Source: Algisphaera agarilytica
GTDB lineage: Bacteria > Planctomycetota > Phycisphaerae > Phycisphaerales > Phycisphaeraceae
Assembly: GCF_014207595.1 (NCBI RefSeq)
Contig: NZ_JACHGY010000001.1
Coordinates: 3,416,836 to 3,480,835, forward strand
Direction of reading: 5' to 3'
Length of the DNA: 64,000 nt
Shown in pieces: positions 17,812-25,896 of the stretch. The notes beneath the pieces were generated by a model. The model saw only the letters and a program-made list of their open reading frames with translations, had not been told where the DNA came from and ran no database searches. Within the stretch, counting starts at the first letter, position 1. Every line of letters begins with the position of its first letter. The translations under genes and the position numbers were made by a program.

Positions 17812-18270
17812 TTACCCGTCTTCGGGCATCACGACGCCGATGGTCAGTAGCAGGTTGGCGTAGATCGCCTGCTCGCCGGTGGCGATGACCAGGGCGAGGT
17901 CGGGCTTCTCGGCCAGCGCGTTGAACTCGGGCTTCTGCAGCTGGACGAGGTCTTTGTGGAAGTCGGCCCGGTCGGCGAGCGTTTTCTTGTACGTCTCCCA
18001 GATCGGCGGGTCGTGGTCCATGGTGAACTCGCCCTCGAGGTTGGGCGCCATGACGGTGGCCTCCTCGATCGGGATGAGGTCACAGAGCATCTCAAGGACC
18101 GTGTTGCCGTCGAGCAGGCCCGGGCGGTAGTTGGCCCAGACGACGTCCACGCCGGGGAGGGGCTTGGTCGTGTGGGGGTAGTTGCCGTCGCTGATGAGCA
18201 CCGTCGAGAGGTGGCCCGCCCGGCCGAGGCTGGACAGGAGTTCGGGGTGCAGCACGGGGAGCTTGAGCAT
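17812..18270 (-). CDS. fucU: RbsD/FucU family sugar mutarotase
   Basis: The 152-residue product begins MLKLPVLHPELLSSLGRAGHLSTVLISDGNYP, the signature start of RbsD/FucU with the catalytic His-Gly-Asp region. It ends in the conserved aromatic and acidic patch (ATGEQAIYANLLLTIGVV). FucU interconverts the anomers of L-fucose, or RbsD those of ribose. The neighbouring dehydrogenase and lactonase favour fucose. It lies downstream of the aldo/keto reductase on the same strand with a 58-bp gap, so it is probably co-transcribed. The ATG at 18270 is chosen because homology begins there. Confidence 0.88.
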   Translation of the reverse strand: MLKLPVLHPELLSSLGRAGHLSTVLISDGNYPHTTKPLPGVDVVWANYRPGLLDGNTVLEMLCDLIPIEEATVMAPNLEGEFTMDHDPPIWETYKKTLADRADFHKDLVQLQKPEFNALAEKPDLALVIATGEQAIYANLLLTIGVVMPEDG

Positions 18271-18328
18271 GGGCGGTCTCGATGGATAGAGCGGTTGGCG
18301 AAAACTGGATGCAGCGAAACGCCTGGGC

Positions 18329-19282
18329 TTAGCAGACGATCGCATCCTGGTTCTCCGGGAAGCCGCGGGTGAAGTTGAAGTTGTGCACGGGCTTGAGCAT
18401 CTCCAGCACGGCGTCGACTTTCTCGGCGTCGTAAGGGGCTTCGACGGCTTCGATGTTGGCGATCATGTTGTCGGGGTTGGCTGAGCCCACGAGGGTGCTG
18501 GCGATGCGGGGCTCGCGGCAGGAAAACTGCATCGCGATCTGGGTGATGTCCCAGCCCTTGTCCTGGCACTCCTTGATGACCTTCTCGCAGTGGCGGGCGA
18601 GCTGCACCGAAGCGGGGTGCCAGTCGGGGCAGCCACGCGGGGTGAGCAGGCCCATGCTGGTGGGCGCCGAGTTGATCACGCCGATGCCGCGGCTCTCACA
18701 GAGGTCAAACATCTCGGCCAGGGCGTGGTCGTTGAGGCAGTACCGGCTGAACGACAGGATCGTGTCGATCATGCCCGGCTCCGAGCGGTTGATCGTCTCA
18801 CGCAGCACCTTGAGCGGCAGGCCCGTGATGCCGACGTAACGCACCAAACCCTCGGCTTTGAGCTCGTGCAGCGCGGGCAGGGTTTCGTTGACGATCTGAT
18901 CGACATCCGCAAACTCGATGTCGTGGCACTGGATCAGGTCGATGACATCGACCCGGCAGCGTTCGAGGCTTTCGTGGACGCTCTTCTTCACACGCTCGGC
19001 AGAGAAGTCGAACACGCCGTGGTCGTACTGGCCGACCTTGGTGGCGAGGTAGAACTTGTCGCGGTCCAGGGTTTCCAGGGCCTTGCCCAGCACGGTCTCG
19101 GCCTTGGTCACGCCGTAGTACGGCGAGCAGTCGATGAAGTTGATCCCCCGCTCGACGCTGACGTGGACCGCCTCGATGCCGCGGGCCTCGTTGATGTCGC
19201 GGAACACGCTGCCCAGCGACGAGGCGCCGTAGCTGAGGATCGAGACTTTCATGTCGGTGTTGCCGAGCTGGCGGTATTCCAT
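18329..19282 (-). CDS. Aldo/keto reductase, probably L-fucose (or L-galactose) dehydrogenase
   Basis: The 317-residue TIM-barrel protein has the AKR tetrad: Asp and Tyr in FIDCSPYYG, Lys in LATKVG and His in LIQCHDIEF. The closest remembered relatives are L-galactose/L-fucose dehydrogenases, which oxidise the sugar to its 1,5-lactone with NAD(P). Linkage to FucU and to a divergent lactonase supports that substrate, but specificity is inferred. AGGA lies 8 nt before the ATG. A TATACT hexamer about 35 nt upstream could be the -10 element. Confidence 0.85.
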   Translation of the reverse strand: MEYRQLGNTDMKVSILSYGASSLGSVFRDINEARGIEAVHVSVERGINFIDCSPYYGVTKAETVLGKALETLDRDKFYLATKVGQYDHGVFDFSAERVKKSVHESLERCRVDVIDLIQCHDIEFADVDQIVNETLPALHELKAEGLVRYVGITGLPLKVLRETINRSEPGMIDTILSFSRYCLNDHALAEMFDLCESRGIGVINSAPTSMGLLTPRGCPDWHPASVQLARHCEKVIKECQDKGWDITQIAMQFSCREPRIASTLVGSANPDNMIANIEAVEAPYDAEKVDAVLEMLKPVHNFNFTRGFPENQDAIVC

Positions 19283-19591
19283 GGCGGAGGTCCTGGGGGG
19301 TTGAAAAGCTTGGGTTAAGTATATAACTTGGGCGGAATGTATCGTTCAGGGCGAGCCGAGGCAAGCCCAGGCGGAGCCCACCTCATGCCGTCGGAGAACG
19401 GTGGAGTCAAAGCCCGCGCGGCCGAGGCACAACTGTACTTCAAGTTGAAGAAGTTGGCCGAAATTGACGCCGCGGATTAAATCCTTCACGCCCGATTTTG
19501 ATTATCCTGCCCCGGCGATCGCGGCCTTCCTGGCCCGCACGAAACACGGTCAACGCCTGACCCGCGCACCGCGATCCCCAGCGACTTAACC
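19283..19591. promoter_or_regulatory. Divergent control region of the fucose-acid genes
   Basis: This 309-bp region separates the minus-strand dehydrogenase/FucU unit from the plus-strand lactonase/epimerase unit. It contains the palindrome CTTCAAGTTGAAG (19438-19450), a fair candidate operator, and a TATACT hexamer on the minus strand near 19318-19323. No regulator gene is adjacent in the window, so the operator role is inference. Confidence 0.4.
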
Positions 19592-20437
19592 ATGCGAATC
19601 ATCGACGCCCACCACCATTTCTGGAAGTACACCGCCGAGGAGTTCGGCTGGATCGACGACTCGATGAGCGCGATCCGCCGCGACTTCCTGCCCGCCGACC
19701 TGAAGTCCGCGATGGACGCGGCGGGGGTCGATGGCGTGATCAGCGTCGAGGCCCGCTCGATCCTCGGCGAGACCGGCTTCCTGCTCGAACACGCCCGCCA
19801 GAACCCCTGGGTCTACGGCGTCGTCGGCAAGGCCCCGCTCTCCCAAGGCAAGTCCGCCGTTGAGGAATACCTCGCCAAGACCCTGCCCGGAGCCGACAAG
19901 CTCGTCGGCGTCCGCGACGTGCTCCAGGGCTCGCCGATCGAGGTGTTTTCCGATGCAACGTTCAACGACGGCCTCTCGGCCCTCGCCCCCCACAACCTCG
20001 TCTTCGACCTGTGCATCTACCACAACCAGATGCAGGCCACGATCGAACTCGTCGACCGACACCCCGAGCAGCGCTTCGTGCTCGACCACATCGGCAAGCC
20101 CAACATCAAGGACAACGTGCTCGAGCCCTGGGCGACGCAGTTCCGCTCGCTCGCCGAGCGGGACAACGTGTTCTGCAAACTGTCGGGCATGGTCACCGAG
20201 GCCGACCCGACAAACTGGACCGCCGAACAACTCCAGCCCTACTTCGACACCGCGCTCGACGCCTTCGGACCCAAGCGCTTGATGTTCGGCTCGGATTGGC
20301 CGGTGTGCCTGGTCGGCGTCGAGTACCCCGATTGGCTGTCGACCGTGAAGACGCTGGCCGACGGGCTCAGCGAATCCGAGCAGGCCGACTTCTACGGCAA
20401 CACCGTGCTCAAGGCCTACCGCATCGACGCCGACTGA
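19592..20437 (+). CDS. Amidohydrolase, probable L-fuconolactonase
   Basis: The 281-residue product belongs to the COG3618 amidohydrolase family. MRIIDAHHHFWKY is the metal-binding DxHxH start. LDHIGKPNI and GSDWPVC carry the later His and Asp ligands. Members hydrolyse sugar-acid lactones such as L-fucono-1,5-lactone or L-rhamnono-lactone. With the divergent dehydrogenase and mutarotase it would convert L-fucose to L-fuconate. The matching dehydratase and aldolase are not in the window. The epimerase-like gene follows 64 bp downstream. Confidence 0.88.
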   Translation: MRIIDAHHHFWKYTAEEFGWIDDSMSAIRRDFLPADLKSAMDAAGVDGVISVEARSILGETGFLLEHARQNPWVYGVVGKAPLSQGKSAVEEYLAKTLPGADKLVGVRDVLQGSPIEVFSDATFNDGLSALAPHNLVFDLCIYHNQMQATIELVDRHPEQRFVLDHIGKPNIKDNVLEPWATQFRSLAERDNVFCKLSGMVTEADPTNWTAEQLQPYFDTALDAFGPKRLMFGSDWPVCLVGVEYPDWLSTVKTLADGLSESEQADFYGNTVLKAYRIDAD

Positions 20438-20501
20438 ACGAACCAAACCATCGCCCCCAAGCAACGGCCGTGACCGCGGCCCGCCTCCACTCACCCCAAG
20501 A

Positions 20502-21782
20502 ATGGCAACCATGACTGACTCGAACTCCAAAGCAATCAACCTCGGCCTGGCTCCCTCCTTCGGTTTCGGCGACCGCCTCGGCTCCGCCACGCCCGGCCAC
20601 CTCGCCGCACTCAAACGCACCGGCGGCCACATCCGCGGCATCTTTGCCCAGCAGTCCATCCGCGAGATGGCCCGCACCGACCGCCAGCCCGACCAGGTCA
20701 TGACCGCTGCTTCCGAAGCACTCGTTGCCGCCGGTTTCGATGAGCCCTGGGGCAGCGACGCCGACCACCTCAAGACCCCCGAAGACGTCGAGCGGATGGC
20801 CGAGGCGAAGTTCACCTTCTTCACCATCGACCCGTCGGACCAAGTCGACCAGAAGGCTGACAACTACTCCGCCGAGGAAGTCGAAGCCAAGTACGAAGCC
20901 CAGCCGTGGGTCGACCAATACCTGGGCAAGACCATCCAGGTGCCGGGCGGCCCCGAGATCGTCTTCGACGAGCTCACCGTCAAACGCGCTGCCGTGAAGT
21001 ACGGCAAAGCGATCCAGCACTCCGTTGAACTTGCCGCCGTGATCAAAGCCGCCGCCGAGAAACGCAGCCAGGACCACGAGATCGAGATCAGCGTCGACGA
21101 AACCGACCAGCCCACGACCTTGGCCGAGCACTACATCATCGCCGACCAACTCATTCAGGCGAAGATGAACCTGGTCAGCCTCGCCCCGCGTTTCGTGGGC
21201 GAGATGGAAAAAGGCGTCGACTACATCGGCGACCTCGATGTGCTCGAGAAATCCCTCGCCGACCACGCCGCGATCGCCGAGCATCTGGGCCCGTACAAGC
21301 TCAGCCTCCACTCGGGCAGCGACAAGATCTCGATGTACCCCGCCTTCGCCCGCGCCACGAAAGGGCGGTTCCACGTCAAGACCGCGGGCACCAGCTATCT
21401 TGAAGCGCTGCGCGTCATCGCCCGCCACGACGAGCGTTTGTTCCGCGACATCGTGACCTTCAGCCGTGATCGCTACGACACCGACAAGGCGACCTACCAC
21501 GTCCACGCCACGCTCGACAGCGCTCCGCCGGAAGATCAGGTCGAGTCGCTGGAAGAACTCGAGCGTGAGTACCTCGAACACTGGTCCGAGGTCCCCGCGG
21601 GCAAGGGCTTCACCAAGGCCGGACGCCAGATCCTGCACTGCACCTTCGGCTCGGTCGTCACCGACCCCAAGCTCGGCCCGGCGTTTTTCGCCTGCCTCGA
21701 AGCCCACCCCGACACCTACACCGAGATCCTCGACGACCACTTCGGCCGTCACCTCGAAGCACTGCACGCGGGTCTGTCGTAA
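20502..21782 (+). CDS. uxaE: Tagaturonate epimerase (UxaE) family protein
   Basis: The 426-residue product starts LGLAPSFGFGDRLGSATPGHL, which matches the N-terminal pattern I recall for UxaE, the enzyme that interconverts D-tagaturonate and D-fructuronate in hexuronate breakdown. Later segments (GPYKLSLHSGSDKISMYPAF, GRFHVKTAGTSYLEALRVIA) suit its metal-dependent barrel. Pairing with fucose-acid genes suggests a locus for algal or plant uronic and deoxy-sugars, but the exact substrate is not proven. An ATG nine bases into the frame is an equally good start. The gene is followed by a long inverted repeat. Confidence 0.75.
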   Translation: MATMTDSNSKAINLGLAPSFGFGDRLGSATPGHLAALKRTGGHIRGIFAQQSIREMARTDRQPDQVMTAASEALVAAGFDEPWGSDADHLKTPEDVERMAEAKFTFFTIDPSDQVDQKADNYSAEEVEAKYEAQPWVDQYLGKTIQVPGGPEIVFDELTVKRAAVKYGKAIQHSVELAAVIKAAAEKRSQDHEIEISVDETDQPTTLAEHYIIADQLIQAKMNLVSLAPRFVGEMEKGVDYIGDLDVLEKSLADHAAIAEHLGPYKLSLHSGSDKISMYPAFARATKGRFHVKTAGTSYLEALRVIARHDERLFRDIVTFSRDRYDTDKATYHVHATLDSAPPEDQVESLEELEREYLEHWSEVPAGKGFTKAGRQILHCTFGSVVTDPKLGPAFFACLEAHPDTYTEILDDHFGRHLEALHAGLS

Positions 21783-21796
21783 GACGTATCCGCCCA

Positions 21797-21877
21797 ACGT
21801 TTAGCGGGCGGCACGAAGTGCCCCGCGGTTGGGTATTTCCAACGGCCGCGGGACGCTGCGCGTCGCCCGCTAAACGT
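21797..21877. repeat. Palindromic intergenic repeat, copy 1
   Basis: ACGTTTAGCGGGCG (21797-21810) and its exact complement (21864-21877) enclose a second nested hairpin (CCGCGG-TTGG with CCAAC-GG-CCGCGG). The outer 12 bases GTTTAGCGGGCG recur at 25819. The right arm contains the TAG stop codon of cinA, so the element reaches into the end of that gene. Confidence 0.75.
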
Positions 21878-23165
21878 CATGCTTCGCCAACCAACGGATA
21901 TGTCCAAGCTCCTCGCCCATCAGCGTGAGCCGGACCATCTGCAACGCGCACTTAGCCGCACGGTCCCGGACGCTGGTGCGGTTGCCGATCAGCCGTGCGA
22001 GGCGGGCGGTGGTGCCGTTTGGTGTCGCCAAGCCCAGCCACACCGTGCCGACCGGTTTTTCTTCCGTCCCCCCGCCGGGACCCGCGACGCCCGACACCGA
22101 CACGGCGTAGTCCACGCCGCTGCGCTGCTTAGCGCTCTCAGCCATCGCGATGACGACTTCTTTGCTGACTGCGCCGTGGGCCTCGATGACGCCGGGGCGT
22201 ACGCCGAGTTGGCTGGTCTTGAGTGCGTTGGAGTAGGTCACCCATCCGCCGAGGTACGCAGCGCTGCTGCCGGGAACGTCGGTCAGCATCGAGCCGATCA
22301 TCCCGCCGGTGCACGACTCGGCCGTGGCGACGGTTTTGTCTTCCTTGAGCAGGAGCTTGACCAGTGCGGTCTGCAGCGAGGTGTCGTCTCGGCCGAAGAC
22401 GGTGGGGCCCATCACGTCTTGGACTTTCGTTACGGTGTCTTCGAGTTGTTGCTGCGCTTCGTCCACGTTGGGGAACTCGGCCCGGACGCGGACCGAGCAG
22501 ATGCCATCCGAGACCGTCGTGCCCACCACCGGGTTGCGGTCGCGTTGCATAAGGTCGCCCAGCCGCGTGGCCACGTCGGATTCGCCATAGCCGAACGTGT
22601 TGATCTTCGTCGCCAGGATGACCTTGCTCTCGGCTGCGCCCGCCTCGGCCAGCTTCGTCTGCACCGCGGGGATTACGTCCGCTTCGATCATCGCTTTCAT
22701 CTCACGCGGCACGCCCGGCGTGACAAACACCTCCGCCCGGTTCAGCGTCGCGCGGATGCCCGGTGCCGTGCCGCACGAGTTAGCGATCATCGTTGCGCCC
22801 GCCGGGCAAAACGCCTGCACCCGGTTGCGGTCGGCCATGGTGTAGCCCCGCTTGGCGAAAAACGCTTCGAGGTCCGCCATGCTCTCGGCGTCCTCCACCA
22901 GTTCCACGCCCATCGCTTGGGCCAGGGCTTGGCGGGTCAGGTCGTCGTCGGTCGGGCCGAGTCCGCCGGAGATCACGATGAGGTCTGCCTTGGTCGACGC
23001 CCAGCCAATGCTCGCGGCGATGAGGTCCTGGTCGTCACTCACCGTCTCATGCAGCACGGTCGAGATACCCAGCGTCGCCAGCTTGGCGGCCGCCCAGGCG
23101 GAGTTGGTGTCGACGGTCTGACCCAGGGCGAGCTCGTCGCCGATCGAAAGAAGAATCGCTTGCAT
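21870..23165 (-). CDS. cinA: CinA: damage-inducible protein / NMN deamidase
   Basis: The 431-residue product has an N-terminal MoaB-like domain (MQAILLSIGDELALGQTVDTNS, then ISGGLGPTDDDLTRQALAQAMG) and a C-terminal CinA/PncC domain (VATAESCTGGMIGSMLTDVPGSSAAYLGGWVTYSN, VSGVAGPGGGTEEKPVGTVW). The family converts NMN to nicotinate mononucleotide and hydrolyses ADP-ribose in pyridine-nucleotide recycling. The start is set at 23165 because homology begins there and TACACT lies exactly 7 nt upstream, pointing to a leaderless mRNA. The stop codon lies inside a palindromic repeat. Confidence 0.93.
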   Translation of the reverse strand: MQAILLSIGDELALGQTVDTNSAWAAAKLATLGISTVLHETVSDDQDLIAASIGWASTKADLIVISGGLGPTDDDLTRQALAQAMGVELVEDAESMADLEAFFAKRGYTMADRNRVQAFCPAGATMIANSCGTAPGIRATLNRAEVFVTPGVPREMKAMIEADVIPAVQTKLAEAGAAESKVILATKINTFGYGESDVATRLGDLMQRDRNPVVGTTVSDGICSVRVRAEFPNVDEAQQQLEDTVTKVQDVMGPTVFGRDDTSLQTALVKLLLKEDKTVATAESCTGGMIGSMLTDVPGSSAAYLGGWVTYSNALKTSQLGVRPGVIEAHGAVSKEVVIAMAESAKQRSGVDYAVSVSGVAGPGGGTEEKPVGTVWLGLATPNGTTARLARLIGNRTSVRDRAAKCALQMVRLTLMGEELGHIRWLAKHDV

Positions 23166-23172
23166 GGGGGAG

Positions 23173-23178
23173 AGTGTA
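23173..23178 (-). promoter_or_regulatory. -10 element of cinA (leaderless type)
   Basis: TACACT on the minus strand ends 7 nt before the ATG at 23165. Confidence 0.6.
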
Positions 23179-23238
23179 GTCGCCGCGAGAGCGGCGGGGC
23201 GGGGGTGTAGTGTGGCTAGATGCAAAGCGGGGCCGCGA

Positions 23239-23339
23239 AGGCGCTAGGCGCTAGTGGTTAGGCGCTAGGAGAGAGTTCGGACTGTTGACCGAGATGCAAA
23301 GTTTCTCCTAACGCCTAGCGCCTAATCCCTAGCGCCTAC
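23239..23339. repeat. Inverted array of AGGCGCTAG units
   Basis: AGGCGCTAG occurs at 23239, 23246 and 23260. The complementary units CTAGCGCCT and TAACGCCTAG lie in 23305-23339, so the region can fold into a long imperfect hairpin between the divergent cinA and folD genes. A 3-nt step at each unit is variable, as in small intergenic repeat families. Confidence 0.6.
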
Positions 23340-23392
23340 CCAACCCCGCTCTTAGCCTAACGCTCCCAAGCGGCGCACCCCCGCTCACGTGC

Positions 23393-23398
23393 TAAACT
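23393..23398 (+). promoter_or_regulatory. -10 element of folD (leaderless type)
   Basis: TAAACT ends 6 nt before the ATG at 23405. Confidence 0.6.
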
Positions 23399-23404
23399 AC
23401 CCCC

Positions 23405-24250
23405 ATGACAGCGACTCTCATGGACGGGAAACGGGTGGCCAGCGAGACCCTCGCCGCGGCCGAGAAGCGGGTGGCGAAGATCAAGGAAGACACCGGTGTC
23501 ACGCCGTGCCTCGCCACGATCCTCGTCGGCGCGGACCCCGCCTCCATCACCTACACCCAGATGAAACGCCGACGCTGCGAAGGCATCGGCATGATCTCCC
23601 GCAAGGTCGAGCTCCCCGAGGACACCACCACCCAGGGCCTGCTCGACGTGGTGAACGAACTCGGCAGCGACCCGTCGGTCCACGGCATACTCCTGCAACA
23701 CCCCTCGCCGCCGCAGGTTGACGAACGCGCCGCGTTCGAGGCCATCCCCGTGGGCAAGGATGTCGACGGCGTGACCTACGGCAGCTTCGCCCACATGTGG
23801 TTCGGCGAAGGCGGCTTCGCCAGCTGTACGCCCGGCGGCATCGTGCGTCTGCTCGATGCGTACGACGTGCCGATCGAAGGCAAGCACGCCGTGGTCATCG
23901 GCCGCAGCGCCATCCTCGGCAAACCCATGGCCGGGCTGCTGCTCGACCGCAACGCCACGGTCACCATCTGCCACAGCCGCACGCAGAACCTCGCCGAGAT
24001 CGTGAAGCAGGCCGACATCGTCGTGGCCGCGGTGGGGCGGGCCGAGTTCGTGAAGGGCGACTGGATCAAACCCGGTGCCGTGGTCATGGACGCGGGCTAC
24101 AGCGACAACAAAGGCGATGTCGAGTTCGAGACCGCCAAGGAAGTGGCCTCGCTCATCACGCCCGTGCCCGGCGGTGTGGGCCCGATGACCATCGCCACGC
24201 TGATCGACCAGACTGTCGACGCGGCTGCCAAGCAATTGGGGGTGGCGTGA
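23405..24250 (+). CDS. folD: FolD: methylenetetrahydrofolate dehydrogenase / cyclohydrolase
   Basis: The 281-residue length is standard. ASITYTQMKRRRCEGIGM carries the catalytic Tyr-x3-Lys. GILLQHPSPPQVDE and KDVDGVTYGSFAHMWFGE give the substrate region, and VIGRSAILGKPMAGLLL the NADP-binding loop. VTPVPGGVGPMT near the C-terminus is diagnostic (here ITPVPGGVGPMT). The enzyme interconverts methylene-, methenyl- and formyl-tetrahydrofolate in the cytosol, feeding purine synthesis. The stop overlaps the next start as TGATG, so the following unknown gene is translationally coupled. Confidence 0.96.
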   Translation: MTATLMDGKRVASETLAAAEKRVAKIKEDTGVTPCLATILVGADPASITYTQMKRRRCEGIGMISRKVELPEDTTTQGLLDVVNELGSDPSVHGILLQHPSPPQVDERAAFEAIPVGKDVDGVTYGSFAHMWFGEGGFASCTPGGIVRLLDAYDVPIEGKHAVVIGRSAILGKPMAGLLLDRNATVTICHSRTQNLAEIVKQADIVVAAVGRAEFVKGDWIKPGAVVMDAGYSDNKGDVEFETAKEVASLITPVPGGVGPMTIATLIDQTVDAAAKQLGVA

Positions 24251-24840
24251 TGTCGCAGTTCAGCTCATCCAACTACGAAGTGCAGAAAACCTCCGGCGTG
24301 TGTGCGTCCACGGGCGAAACCCTCGAGCCCGGCGACGGCTGCTACTCGGCCCTGGTCGACATCCCCGCCGAGGAGCGCGAAGCGGGCGACCAGCTCGGCA
24401 TGAAACGCCTGGACATCTCGATCCCCGCGTGGGAAGAAGGCTTCCGCCCGCCGCACCTGTTCAGCTACTGGAAGACCACGATCCCGGAATCCAACGCGAA
24501 GAAGAAGACCTTCGTTGATGATTCGGTGCTGCTGAACCTGCTGCGTCGTCTCGAAGACGCGACCGAGCCGCAGCGGCTGGCGTTCCGCTTTGTCGTGGCC
24601 CTCATCCTGATGCGCAAAAAACTGCTGCGCTACGACGCGACCGAACGCCGCGACGATCCCGAAGGCGACGGCCCGGTCCAGGAGTGGTGGCAGTTCACCC
24701 CCAAGCTCGACGTGACCAAGGGGCACTTCGGCAAGTGGAACGAAGACGAGCAGATCAACGTGCTCGACCCGCGTCTCGACGAGTCGCAGATCGAACAGGT
24801 CACGTCGCAGCTCGGCGAGATCCTCGAAGCGGAGTTGTGA
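24250..24840 (+). CDS. Conserved-type hypothetical protein coupled to folD
   Basis: The 196-residue soluble product begins MSQFSSSNYEVQKTSGVCASTGETLEPGDGCYSAL. The early Cys-x-x-Thr-Gly and Gly-x-Gly-Cys-Tyr spacing resembles the short zinc or rubredoxin-like start of a family that I associate with planctomycete genomes but cannot name. The C-terminal half is acidic and helical (LDESQIEQVTSQLGEILEAEL). The start is set by the TGATG overlap with folD. The function is unknown; coupling suggests steady co-expression with folD. Confidence 0.75.
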   Translation: MSQFSSSNYEVQKTSGVCASTGETLEPGDGCYSALVDIPAEEREAGDQLGMKRLDISIPAWEEGFRPPHLFSYWKTTIPESNAKKKTFVDDSVLLNLLRRLEDATEPQRLAFRFVVALILMRKKLLRYDATERRDDPEGDGPVQEWWQFTPKLDVTKGHFGKWNEDEQINVLDPRLDESQIEQVTSQLGEILEAEL

Positions 24841-24854
24841 GACTGAGCGGTTTT

Positions 24855-24967
24855 GCCGCAGATTCCGCAGATGTCGCCGATTCCAAACGATCAGGGAAGG
24901 CAAGGATGCTCCAAAACCCAATCCAATTTCCGGTCTTGAATCTGCGTGCATCCGCGAAATCTGCGGC
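24855..24967. repeat. Palindromic repeat reaching into the lipoprotein gene
   Basis: The arm GCCGCAGATTCCGC-AGATG (24855 on) is matched, with few mismatches, by the complement of 24939-24967 (AATCTGCGTGCATCCGCG and onward). This GCCGCAGATT...AATCTGCGGC type is a common intergenic repeat in several phyla. The right arm lies within the coding region of the next gene and encodes part of its signal peptide. Confidence 0.7.
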
Positions 24968-25808
24968 GACATGCTGTCTTGTGGCTGTTTCTTTGTTTTT
25001 GGTCGGTTGTAACCCGGGGCAGATTGTTCCGGACGATCTGAACCCTCCGCCGATCGAGACTGAAGATTTAGAGTTGCCGAACTACGCCGAGTTGGTGGGG
25101 CGGTACAACCAGAACGCGACTGCGTTGGAGCGGGTGTGGGCGCGGACCAAGGTCGAGATGCGTTGGCGGGACGGGAAGAACCGCAAACGCCGAGAATCCG
25201 GGGATGGGCGGCTGATTTTCGAGCGTCCGCTGAATACAGCCTGGACCGTGGAGTTGTTGGGGGACGTGAAGTTGTGGGCGGGGTCGGATGTCAACGGGTT
25301 CTGGATGTTCGACTTGCTCGACGAACGCCGGGCGTACTACGGACGATACGGCCAACCGTTGGTCCAGCCCCTGCCGCTGCCCGTGCAGCCCGAAGCGGTG
25401 CCCTTTCTCCTGGGGCTGATGCCGATCGATGCGTCGCGTCGACCCTCTGCCCCCGAGGTCGAGGTGTTTAACGGCTACTTCGTCATCGAACCCCCGGCGC
25501 TCAACCTCCGGTTGATGCTCGACCCCGTCACGGCTCGGCCCGTGCGTATCGACTTGACCGACACGACGGGGGGCAGTGTGCTCACCTGTATCCTCACCGG
25601 TGAGATCGCCGTGACCAACGAGGCGGAGTTGGAGGTGTATCTCCCCGAGACCGCCGAGCTCTACCCGCAGGGCGACGAGTCGCGTCTGACCGTGACCTTC
25701 AAGAGCGCGACGTCCAACGAAGACAAGATCAAACGCAAGTGGTTCGACTTCGACGGGTTGGCCAAAGCGCTCAAGCCCAAAGAGGTGATTGATCTGAATC
25801 AGCCGTGA
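24906..25808 (+). CDS. Lipoprotein of unknown function, possibly LolB-like fold
   Basis: The 300-residue product has a lipoprotein signal peptide ending in the lipobox LVGC (Cys at about residue 38). A charged segment follows (YNQNATALERVWARTKVEMRWRDGKNRKRRESG), then a strand-rich domain (LIFERPLNTAWTVELLGDVKLWAGSDVNGFWMF), which reminds me of LolA/LolB-type barrels that carry lipoproteins. That fold is a guess. GGAAGGCAAGG precedes the ATG. The n-region of the signal peptide (LNLRASAKSAATC) is encoded by the right arm of an intergenic repeat, so the N-terminus may be a recent acquisition. Confidence 0.75.
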   Translation: MLQNPIQFPVLNLRASAKSAATCCLVAVSLFLVGCNPGQIVPDDLNPPPIETEDLELPNYAELVGRYNQNATALERVWARTKVEMRWRDGKNRKRRESGDGRLIFERPLNTAWTVELLGDVKLWAGSDVNGFWMFDLLDERRAYYGRYGQPLVQPLPLPVQPEAVPFLLGLMPIDASRRPSAPEVEVFNGYFVIEPPALNLRLMLDPVTARPVRIDLTDTTGGSVLTCILTGEIAVTNEAELEVYLPETAELYPQGDESRLTVTFKSATSNEDKIKRKWFDFDGLAKALKPKEVIDLNQP

Positions 25809-25818
25809 GTTGTTCTCT

Positions 25819-25882
25819 GTTTAGCGGGCGATCGCAGATCGCCGGGGGAATAATCACGGCGATCTGCGATCGCCCGCTAAAC
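25819..25882. repeat. Palindromic intergenic repeat, copy 2 (26-bp perfect stem)
   Basis: The arms 25819-25844 and 25857-25882 are exact complements over 26 bp, with a 12-nt loop. They start with GTTTAGCGGGCG, as does copy 1 at 21798. It lies between convergent genes, where it could block transcription from both sides, though it lacks T-runs. Confidence 0.8.
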
Positions 25883-25896
25883 GGCAACGTCGATGA

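Noticed and set aside
20409-21797. 462-codon frame antisense to the tagaturonate epimerase gene
   Set aside because: It mirrors the real gene and contains only low-information Gly, Val and Asp-rich sequence.
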